The position numbers and the translations under genes were made by a program. The notes under the pieces are model-generated. The model saw only the letters and a program-made list of their open reading frames with translations. It was not told where the DNA came from and did no database searches. A stretch of 15,618 nucleotides of DNA from an uncultured Prevotella sp. (GTDB lineage Bacteria > Bacteroidota > Bacteroidia > Bacteroidales > Bacteroidaceae): the NCBI GenBank assembly GCA_947072805.1, contig CAMTJK010000043.1, forward strand, positions 1 to 15,618. Reading direction: 5' to 3'. Of this stretch, positions 6,095 to 13,237 are shown piece after piece. The first letter of the stretch is position 1; each line of letters starts with the position of its first letter.

Positions 6095-7990
6095 ATGGAG
6101 CAACTAAAGCATGAATGCGGTGTGGCAATGATTCGCCTACTCAAGCCGCTTGATTATTATCAACGTAAGTATGGCACGTGGATGTATGGGTTGAACAAAC
6201 TCTATCTAATGATGGAGAAACAGCATAACCGTGGCCAGGAGGGTGCAGGCATGGCATGTGTGAAACTAAATACAGAACCGGGTGAGGAGTATATGTTTCG
6301 TGAAAAGGCACAAGGAGCCAATGCTATAACAGAGATATTTGCAACAGCTCAGAAAAGTTTCAAGGATTTATCTGCTTCTAAATTGGCGGACGCTGAATTT
6401 GCTAAAAAAAATCTGCCGTTTGCAGGAGAACTATATATGGGGCATCTGAGATATTCTACGACCGGAAAAAGTGGATTGAAGTTTGTCCATCCGTTTTTGC
6501 GTAGAAATAATTGGAAAGCAAAGAATTTATGTCTTTGCGGTAATTTCAATATGACAAATATCAACGAGATATTCGATAAGATAACGGCACAAGGACAATG
6601 TCCACGCATATTTAGCGACAGTTACATAATGCTTGAATGGATGGGGCACAGGCTTGATCGTGAAGTTGAAAGAAATTTTGTCGATGCAAAAGGGCTTGGT
6701 CTTGAAGGTAAACAAATAACAGACTATATTGATAATAATGTAAAACTGGCAAATGTTCTTAAAACAACCATGCCGGATTTTGATGGGGGATATGTTGTCT
6801 GTGGACTGACAGGAAGCGGTGAAATGTTTTCGATGCGTGATCCATGGGGAATAAGGCCGGCTTTTTATTATCGTAATGATGAAATTGTAGTTGTGGCAAG
6901 TGAACGTCCTGTTTTGCAGACAACGTTTGATATATCCTGTGATGAAATCAGGGAACTGTTGCCGGGTGAGGCAATACTTGTAAATAAGGACGGAGTATGT
7001 TCCGTGGAAAAAATATTGGAACAACGTGGAGATTATGCTTGCTCTTTTGAAAGAATATATTTCAGTCGAGGCTCGGATCGTGACATCTATCGTGAGCGTA
7101 AAAAACTTGGTGAATTGCTTACACCTGCAATATTGAGGGCAGTAAACCATGATGTTGAGCATACGGTTTTTTCTTTCATACCGAATACGGCGGAGGTTGC
7201 ATATTATGGAATGCTCGCTGGTTTTAAGAGATATATCAATGAACAGAAAATACAAGCAATAGAAAGTTTGAATCATATTCCCACTCGTGCAGAACTTGAA
7301 GATATTCTTCATCAATATGTACGATCGGAGAAAGCCGCTTGGAAGGACATAAAATTGCGTACATTCATAACAGAGGGCAATACGCGAAATGATCTGGCTT
7401 CTCATGTTTATGATATTACATATGAAGTGTTGGAACGCGGTGTGGACAATCTTGTAATAATTGACGATAGTATTGTACGAGGAACTACTTTAAGAGAGAG
7501 TATTATAAAGATTCTTGATCGTTTACATCCAAGGAAGATAGTTATTGTTAGTTCATCCCCACAGATTAGATATCCCGATTATTACGGAATAGACATGGCT
7601 CGTCTTGAAGAGTTTATTGCATTCAGAGCATGTATAGAATTGCTTAAGGATCACAATATGCACAGCCTTATAGATGATACATACAGAAATTGTAAGGAAG
7701 AATTGAAGAAGCCTGCAAAGGACATGCGTTGTTGCGTAAAAGATATCTACAAACCGTTTACTGTCGATCGGTTGAATAAGAAAATGGTAGAGATGCTTCG
7801 TCCGGAGGAGGTTACAACGCCAATAGAACTTGTATATCAGAGTATTGAGGGTTTGCATGAAGCAATACCGAATCATAAGGGAGACTGGTATTTCACCGGA
7901 GATTTTCCAACTCCGGGCGGAATGAAACTTGTGAATCAGGCTTTCATAAATTTTATAGAGAATGTTTATCAATACGAACAGAAATTTTAA
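6095..7990 (+). CDS. Long PurF-like glutamine amidotransferase / phosphoribosyltransferase
   Basis: The 631-residue protein joins a class II glutaminase domain to a type I phosphoribosyltransferase domain, as PurF does when it makes phosphoribosylamine from PRPP and glutamine. The probable catalytic cysteine is C8 (HECGV), implying removal of a 7-residue propeptide. RGQEGAG (46-52) and GHLRYSTTG (116-124) are glutaminase signatures. The NGN motif reads NFN (about 150-152). The PRPP-binding loop VIIDDSIVRGTT (454-465) is intact. The protein is about 130-160 residues longer than classical PurF: the PRPP loop lies about 90-110 residues later than usual, partly through an inserted stretch near 380-415, and a tail of about 100 residues ends in a WYFTGDFPTPGG block. 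The 14-base gap to carA indicates one transcript. Databases would probably call it amidophosphoribosyltransferase, but its true role is not settled by sequence. Confidence 0.85.
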   Translation: MEQLKHECGVAMIRLLKPLDYYQRKYGTWMYGLNKLYLMMEKQHNRGQEGAGMACVKLNTEPGEEYMFREKAQGANAITEIFATAQKSFKDLSASKLADAEFAKKNLPFAGELYMGHLRYSTTGKSGLKFVHPFLRRNNWKAKNLCLCGNFNMTNINEIFDKITAQGQCPRIFSDSYIMLEWMGHRLDREVERNFVDAKGLGLEGKQITDYIDNNVKLANVLKTTMPDFDGGYVVCGLTGSGEMFSMRDPWGIRPAFYYRNDEIVVVASERPVLQTTFDISCDEIRELLPGEAILVNKDGVCSVEKILEQRGDYACSFERIYFSRGSDRDIYRERKKLGELLTPAILRAVNHDVEHTVFSFIPNTAEVAYYGMLAGFKRYINEQKIQAIESLNHIPTRAELEDILHQYVRSEKAAWKDIKLRTFITEGNTRNDLASHVYDITYEVLERGVDNLVIIDDSIVRGTTLRESIIKILDRLHPRKIVIVSSSPQIRYPDYYGIDMARLEEFIAFRACIELLKDHNMHSLIDDTYRNCKEELKKPAKDMRCCVKDIYKPFTVDRLNKKMVEMLRPEEVTTPIELVYQSIEGLHEAIPNHKGDWYFTGDFPTPGGMKLVNQAFINFIENVYQYEQKF

Positions 7991-8004
7991 TTCTTGACAA
8001 AATA

Positions 8005-9081
8005 ATGAAGAACGTAACATTAGTCCTCGAAGACGGAACACAATTCCATGGAAAATCATTTGGATACGATAGACCAGTAGCCGGAGAGGTTGTTTTCAAC
8101 ACGGCTATGATGGGTTATCCGGAAAGTCTGACCGACCCATCGTATGCCGGACAGCTGATGACTCTTACTTATCCTTTAGTTGGTAACTATGGTGTTCCCC
8201 CGTTTACTGTCGAAGCAAACGGCATTGCAACGTTTATGGAGAGCGACAGAATATATGCTTCTGCCATAATCGTGTCTGATTATAGTGAAGAATACAGCCA
8301 TTGGAATGCAGTTGAAAGTCTTGCTGATTGGCTTAAACGTGAGAAAGTGCCTGGTATTACAGGTATAGATACACGTCAGCTTACAAAGGTATTGAGAGAG
8401 CATGGCGTGATGATGGGTAAGATACTATTTGATGATGAGCCAGATAATATTCCGCATGCTGATTACGAGGGAGTAAATTTTGTTGATAAAGTAAGTTGTA
8501 AGCAGATAATTCGATATAATGAGGGGAGTGGAAAGAAAGTTGTTCTTGTAGATTGTGGGGTCAAGAATAATATTATCCGTTGTTTAATCAACCGTGGCGT
8601 AGAAGTTATTCGTGTTCCATGGAATTATGATTATACAATGATGGATTTTGACGGACTCTTTTTGGGAAATGGTCCCGGTGATCCGGATATGTGTGAAGAT
8701 GCTGTTAATATTATAAGAAAACAGATGAATCTCTCACGGAAACCAATTTGCGGTATTTGTATGGGTAATCAATTGTTGGCAAAAGCAGGTGGAGCTTCGA
8801 TTTATAAATTGAAATATGGTCATCGTTCACATAACCAGCCAGTACGTGAAGTTGGAACTAACAAATGTTATGTTACAAGCCAGAATCATGGATATGCTGT
8901 TGATGCAAGTACTTTAGGTAAGGATTGGAGAGAATTGTTTGTTAATATGAATGATGGCTCAAATGAGGGCGTTTGTCACGTTGAAAATCCTTGGTTCACG
9001 AGCCAATTCCATCCAGAGGCATGTTCGGGCCCTGTTGATACGGAGTTTATGTTTGACCGTTTTGTCGAGAAATTGAAATAA
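8005..9081 (+). CDS. carA: Carbamoyl-phosphate synthase, small (glutaminase) subunit
   Basis: CarA hydrolyses glutamine and channels ammonia to CarB for carbamoyl phosphate, needed for pyrimidines and arginine. The 358-residue protein has the small-subunit N-terminal domain (LVLEDG, GEVVFNTAM, GYPESLTDPSY) and a class I glutaminase domain. The triad is visible: C252 in GICMGNQ, and H336 and E338 in FHPEA. The histidine usually following the catalytic-cysteine glycine (GICLGHQ) is N255 here; it is not part of the triad, and I recall this as common in Bacteroidetes. Blocks such as PLVGNYGVPPF and TSQNHGYAVD, followed by NDGSNEG, resemble the glutaminase domain of eukaryotic CAD more than E. coli CarA. 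It lies 14 bases after the PurF-like gene and 128 bases before carB. Confidence 0.96.
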   Translation: MKNVTLVLEDGTQFHGKSFGYDRPVAGEVVFNTAMMGYPESLTDPSYAGQLMTLTYPLVGNYGVPPFTVEANGIATFMESDRIYASAIIVSDYSEEYSHWNAVESLADWLKREKVPGITGIDTRQLTKVLREHGVMMGKILFDDEPDNIPHADYEGVNFVDKVSCKQIIRYNEGSGKKVVLVDCGVKNNIIRCLINRGVEVIRVPWNYDYTMMDFDGLFLGNGPGDPDMCEDAVNIIRKQMNLSRKPICGICMGNQLLAKAGGASIYKLKYGHRSHNQPVREVGTNKCYVTSQNHGYAVDASTLGKDWRELFVNMNDGSNEGVCHVENPWFTSQFHPEACSGPVDTEFMFDRFVEKLK

Positions 9082-9116
9082 CAGTTATAATGAGGTCGTG
9101 AATCGATAAGTATTAG

Positions 9117-9180
9117 TGTTTCCTGCTGTTTCTTCATTAGGGTAATGGAAGGTAATAAGTACGGAAACATCAGACATCAG
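9117..9180 (+). promoter_or_regulatory. Structured spacer between carA and carB
   Basis: The 128-base carA-carB gap holds a two-tier hairpin: TGTTTCC 9117-9123 pairs with GGAAACA 9163-9169, and inside it CTTCATTA 9132-9139 pairs with TAATGGAAG 9143-9151 around a GGG loop with one bulged G. A tandem heptamer, ACATCAG twice, follows at 9167-9180 and overlaps the outer stem. No T-run follows, so this is not an ordinary terminator, and no clear promoter consensus is visible. It could be a processing site, an attenuation-type control element or simply a stable spacer. No known riboswitch class was recognised. Confidence 0.4.
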
Positions 9181-9209
9181 GTTTATGATTTCCTAAAAAG
9201 AATATAAAG

Positions 9210-12200
9210 ATGAAAGACGAGAATATAAAGAAAGTCCTTTTGCTCGGATCGGGCGCATTGAAGATTGGAGAGGCTGGTGAATTTGATTATTCTGGTTCCC
9301 AGGCACTGAAGGCTTTACGAGAGGAAGGAATATACACAGTATTGATAAACCCCAATATAGCAACGGTTCAGACTTCGGAAGGTGTTGCAGACCAAATATA
9401 TTTTCTTCCCGTTCAGCCCTATTTCGTTGAGCGTGTTATTGAGAAAGAACGTCCAGATGGCATCCTGCTTGCTTTTGGTGGTCAGACGGCTCTCAACTGT
9501 GGTGTCGAATTATATAAGAGCGGTGTACTTGAAAAGTATAACGTCCGTGTTCTTGGTACTCCCGTTCAGGCTATCATGGATACGGAGGACCGTGAACTCT
9601 TTGTCGAGAAGCTTAACGAAATTGATGTGAAGACTATCAAGAGTGAAGCATGCGAGACCATAGAGCAAGCAAGAAGAGCTGCATCAGAACTTGGATATCC
9701 TGTTATTTTGAGAGCGGCTTACGCTTTAGGAGGATTAGGTAGCGGATTTTGTGATAATGAAGAGGAACTGAACAAACTCGCAGAAAAGGCATTCTCGTTT
9801 TCACCACAGGTTCTTGTTGAAAAGAGTCTTAAAGGTTGGAAAGAGATAGAATACGAGGTGGTAAGAGACCGTTATGATAATTGTATAACGGTTTGTAATA
9901 TGGAAAATTTCGACCCATTAGGTATTCATACTGGTGAAAGTATTGTTATCGCACCGTCTCAAACGCTGACTAATAGTGAATACCACAAACTCCGTGCTCT
10001 TTCAATAAAGATTATCAGACATATTGGCATCGTAGGAGAATGTAATGTGCAATATGCTTTTGATCCTAAGGGTGAGGACTATCGTGTAATCGAGGTAAAT
10101 GCGCGTTTGAGCCGTTCATCCGCTCTTGCCTCTAAAGCTACCGGATATCCATTGGCGTTTGTTGCTGCTAAGCTTGGAATGGGCTATGGTCTTTTTGAAT
10201 TGAATAATTCGGTCACTAAGACAACAAGCGCTTTCTTTGAGCCGGCTCTTGATTATGTGGTTTGTAAAATTCCGCGTTGGGATCTTAGCAAGTTCCGTGG
10301 AGTAGACAAGGAACTTGGTTCTTCAATGAAGTCTGTTGGTGAGGTGATGGCCATCGGACGTAATTTTGAAGAGGCAATCCAGAAAGGTCTGAGAATGATA
10401 GGACAGGGAATGCATGGCTTTGTTGAAAACAAGGAACTTGAAATCCCGGATATTGATGCGGCTTTGCGTGAGCCAACGGACAAGCGTGTCTTCATAATTT
10501 CCAAGGCTATGCACAAAGGCTATTCCATCGATCAAATACACGAACTTACCAAGATTGACAAGTGGTTCCTGCAGAAGCTCAAACATATCATTGATATTGA
10601 CGAGCGTATGAAGGCTTTGAAGAGCATTAACAATCTGGATAAGGAATTGTTGCGTGAGGCGAAAATCTATGGCTTTACAGATTTCCAAATTGCCCGAGCT
10701 GTTGGTTTGGAGAGCGAATTGAAGAGTATGGCAAAGGCTGGTCAGCTTGTACGTGAGCTCCGAAAGAGTTACGGCATCGTTCCTTTTGTAAAACAGATAG
10801 ATACACTTGCTGCCGAATATCCGGCCCAAACCAATTATCTGTATCTTACTTATTCGGCGGTGGCTCATGATATCAAGTTCCTTGGCGACAAACGTTCTAT
10901 TATCGTGCTTGGTTCTGGTGCATATCGTATAGGTTCTTCTGTCGAATTTGACTGGTGCGGTGTGCAAGCCTTGCAGACTATTCGTAAGGAGGGATATCGG
11001 TCTGTGATGATTAACTATAATCCGGAAACAGTATCTACCGATTATGATATGTGTGACCGTTTGTATTTCGACGAACTAACGTTCGAACGTGTCATGGATA
11101 TCATTGATATAGAGAATCCGCATGGTGTTATAGTATCCACCGGTGGACAGATACCAAACAATCTTGCTATGCGTCTTGATGCGCAGCGAGTTCCTATTCT
11201 TGGCACATCGGCAAAGGATATTGACAATGCGGAAGATCGTGCGAAATTCTCATCCATGCTAACCCGCAATGGAATCAATCAGCCTGAATGGAGCGCTTTA
11301 ACATCAATGGAAGACATTAATAAATTCATTGATAGGGTAGGCTTCCCTGTTCTTGTCCGTCCGTCGTATGTGCTTTCCGGTGCCGCGATGAATGTATGTT
11401 CTAATGCTTCCGAGTTGGAACGATTCCTCAAATTGGCAGCAAATGTATCCGAAGATCATCCGGTGGTAGTAAGCAGATTTATTGAGCATGCAAAGGAAAT
11501 AGAGATGGATGCCGTGGCAAAGAACGGTGAGATTGTAGCATACGCCATATCTGAACATATTGAGTTTGCCGGAGTACACTCGGGTGATGCCACCATTCAG
11601 TTCCCGCCGCAGAAGCTTTATGTAGAAACCGTGCGCCGCATCAAGCGCGTAAGCCGACAGATAGCAAAAGAATTACATATCAGCGGTCCGTTTAATATTC
11701 AGTTTATGGCTCGCGATAACGACATCCTTGTCATAGAGTGTAACTTACGTGCATCCCGTTCTTTCCCGTTTGTTAGCAAGGTTCTGAAGATAAATCTCAT
11801 TGAAATAGCTACTAAGGTGATGCTCGGACTTCCTGTAGAGAAGCCGCACAAGAGTTTGTTCGATCTTGATTATGTAGGAATCAAGGCGAGCCAGTTCTCG
11901 TTCAATAGGTTGCAGAAGGCCGATCCAGTTCTCGGTGTTGATATGGCATCCACCGGTGAGGTCGGTTGTATAGGTGAAGATACAAGTTGTGCCTTGCTGA
12001 AGAGTATGCTTTCTGTTGGTTATCGCATACCGGAGAAGAATATACTGTTGTCTACCGGTTCGGCAAAACAGAAGGTTGAAATGCTCGATACGGCACGACT
12101 ATTGGTAAGGCATGGCTATAAGTTGTTTGCAACCGGTGGTACATCCAAGTTCCTCACAGATAATGGGGTGGAGAATACCACAGTATACTGGCCGTCAGAG

Positions 12201-12437
12201 GACAAGCACCCACAGGCGCTTGACATGCTTCATAATCACGAAATAGATATGGTTGTGAACATCCCGAAGAATCTCACCGCCGGCGAGTTGAGCAATGGAT
12301 ATAAGATACGTCGGGCGGCAATAGATCTTAATGTCCCGCTTATTACAAACAGCCGTTTGGCAAGTGCATTTATCAGTGCTTTCTGCAATATGACTATCGA
12401 TGATATAGCAATAAGGAGCTGGTCAGAATATAAATAA
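9210..12437 (+). CDS. carB: Carbamoyl-phosphate synthase, large subunit
   Basis: CarB uses two ATP, bicarbonate and ammonia from CarA to form carbamoyl phosphate. The 1075-residue length is full. The N-terminal synthetase half opens with LLLGSGALKIGEAGEFDYSG and includes GGQTALNCG, KSLKGWKEIEYEVVRD and EVNARLSRSSALASKATGYP. The second half starts near residue 563 (VLGSGAYRIGSSVEFDW) and holds RPSYVLSGAAMNV and ECNLRASRSFPFVSK. A C-terminal MGS-like regulatory domain (from about 943, with FATGGTSKFL) is where UMP, ornithine or other effectors bind in relatives. Many blocks (PNIATVQTS, GECNVQYA, PRWDLSKF, NPETVSTDYDMCDRLYFDE) match the eukaryotic CAD form as I recall it better than E. coli CarB. 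It ends the purF-like/carA/carB block and is followed by a large terminator hairpin. Confidence 0.97.
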   Translation: MKDENIKKVLLLGSGALKIGEAGEFDYSGSQALKALREEGIYTVLINPNIATVQTSEGVADQIYFLPVQPYFVERVIEKERPDGILLAFGGQTALNCGVELYKSGVLEKYNVRVLGTPVQAIMDTEDRELFVEKLNEIDVKTIKSEACETIEQARRAASELGYPVILRAAYALGGLGSGFCDNEEELNKLAEKAFSFSPQVLVEKSLKGWKEIEYEVVRDRYDNCITVCNMENFDPLGIHTGESIVIAPSQTLTNSEYHKLRALSIKIIRHIGIVGECNVQYAFDPKGEDYRVIEVNARLSRSSALASKATGYPLAFVAAKLGMGYGLFELNNSVTKTTSAFFEPALDYVVCKIPRWDLSKFRGVDKELGSSMKSVGEVMAIGRNFEEAIQKGLRMIGQGMHGFVENKELEIPDIDAALREPTDKRVFIISKAMHKGYSIDQIHELTKIDKWFLQKLKHIIDIDERMKALKSINNLDKELLREAKIYGFTDFQIARAVGLESELKSMAKAGQLVRELRKSYGIVPFVKQIDTLAAEYPAQTNYLYLTYSAVAHDIKFLGDKRSIIVLGSGAYRIGSSVEFDWCGVQALQTIRKEGYRSVMINYNPETVSTDYDMCDRLYFDELTFERVMDIIDIENPHGVIVSTGGQIPNNLAMRLDAQRVPILGTSAKDIDNAEDRAKFSSMLTRNGINQPEWSALTSMEDINKFIDRVGFPVLVRPSYVLSGAAMNVCSNASELERFLKLAANVSEDHPVVVSRFIEHAKEIEMDAVAKNGEIVAYAISEHIEFAGVHSGDATIQFPPQKLYVETVRRIKRVSRQIAKELHISGPFNIQFMARDNDILVIECNLRASRSFPFVSKVLKINLIEIATKVMLGLPVEKPHKSLFDLDYVGIKASQFSFNRLQKADPVLGVDMASTGEVGCIGEDTSCALLKSMLSVGYRIPEKNILLSTGSAKQKVEMLDTARLLVRHGYKLFATGGTSKFLTDNGVENTTVYWPSEDKHPQALDMLHNHEIDMVVNIPKNLTAGELSNGYKIRRAAIDLNVPLITNSRLASAFISAFCNMTIDDIAIRSWSEYK

Positions 12438-12471
12438 TTTTCTGTATATCATAATTTGATGGATATTGTAC

Positions 12472-12565
12472 CGGACGTTTGGTTTCTACTCTTCATTCAT
12501 AAAGAATGCTGATAGCAAAGCAGTGAACATTATGGATGAGAGCAGATATCAAGCGTCCGTTTTTT
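12472..12565 (+). terminator. Large branched terminator after carB
   Basis: The outer stem CGGACGTTTG (12472-12481) pairs with CAAGCGTCCG (12550-12559) over 10 pairs with one wobble, and six Ts follow at 12560-12565. Nested inside, 12489-12500 pairs with 12532-12542 (11 pairs, one bulge, one wobble), AATG 12505-12508 pairs with CATT 12528-12531, and a small TGCT-GAT-AGCA hairpin (12507-12517) is an alternative to the last. The element is about 94 bases, much larger than a standard terminator, and could leave a stable 3'-end RNA. Confidence 0.7.
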
Positions 12566-12626
12566 GCTTTGTGGTATCGTAGGGTATACCTGAATATTAG
12601 GTTTCATTAATTGTTTGCAGCAATTC

Positions 12627-13139
12627 ATGGTATTTGATTACACATTATTATTATTACCGCTTCTATTTATAGTCCATGATTTTGAAGAAATGTCGAAACG
12701 TGAGAAGTGGGTCTCGTTACATGGAGACAGCATTAAAGCCCGTTTCCCGCTGATGTACAAGACAGTCGATTTGCTCTCTGCAATATCTTCAAGGGCTTTT
12801 TCTGTTATTGTTGCAGAGGAATTTGTAGTCATTTCTGCAGTTGTTATGCTTTCCGTATTCAAAACCACTTTCCATATCCTTTGGGTTGGCTTTTTGGGTG
12901 CCTTTACACTTCATCTGTTGATACATTTCTTTCAGGCTCTGATGTTAAGGGGATATATTCCCGGTCTAATTACGTCGGTAATGCTTTTTCCCCCGGCATG
13001 TTTCATTCTTTTCATGCAGTGCGATAACTATTCTCCTTCTACATTGATAGGCGCATCCATGCTATGTCTCCTTTTTGCCGCACTAAACTTATCTGTCATG
13101 TTTTACGTGGCAACACATTCGAAGCGTATTCTCCATTGA
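12627..13139 (+). CDS. HXXEE-family integral membrane protein
   Basis: A 170-residue, strongly hydrophobic protein. The motif H-D-F-E-E at 17-21, inside or just after the first predicted membrane helix, is the signature that names the HXXEE family of unknown function. Predicted helices lie at about 3-18, 58-79, 83-107, 113-131 and 138-162. A second acidic pair (A-E-E, 63-65) and a histidine pair (H96 and H100) in helices 2 and 3 could, with the first motif, form a buried metal or catalytic site, though that is inference. The ATG at 12627 is chosen; a TTG four codons earlier is possible but adds only MQQF. It follows carB after a terminator and is probably a separate unit. The function is not known. 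Confidence 0.75.
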   Translation: MVFDYTLLLLPLLFIVHDFEEMSKREKWVSLHGDSIKARFPLMYKTVDLLSAISSRAFSVIVAEEFVVISAVVMLSVFKTTFHILWVGFLGAFTLHLLIHFFQALMLRGYIPGLITSVMLFPPACFILFMQCDNYSPSTLIGASMLCLLFAALNLSVMFYVATHSKRILH

Positions 13140-13237
13140 CGGTTATACCAAATATATTTTCTTTTTACCGGACGATATGCTACGGTTATAAGCAACAGAA
13201 TCACATACTGAAATAATTCATAAACAAATCAAAAAAC

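Noticed and set aside
6527..7405. 292-codon open frame on the minus strand inside the PurF-like gene
   Set aside because: It is antisense to a clear enzyme with conserved motifs across the same bases. Its composition (rich in Ile, Cys, Tyr and Phe) is typical of an antisense shadow.
10751..10760. ACGTGAGCTC motif shared by carB and the right-end tract, with related sequences in the left end
   Set aside because: The copy in carB is explained by ordinary codons (V-R-E-L), and glmS coding sequence has the same core, so the short motif is not specific.
12469..13174. TACCGGACG at 12469-12477 and 13166-13174 flanking the HXXEE gene, as possible insertion duplications
   Set aside because: The first copy is part of the carB terminator stem, no inverted ends or transposase exist, and a 9-base match can occur by chance.
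13139..13190. ACGGTTATA direct repeat before the DUF1593 gene
   Set aside because: Two 9-base copies 43 bases apart (13139-13147 and 13182-13190) in AT-rich DNA, without any partner structure, are too little to claim an operator.
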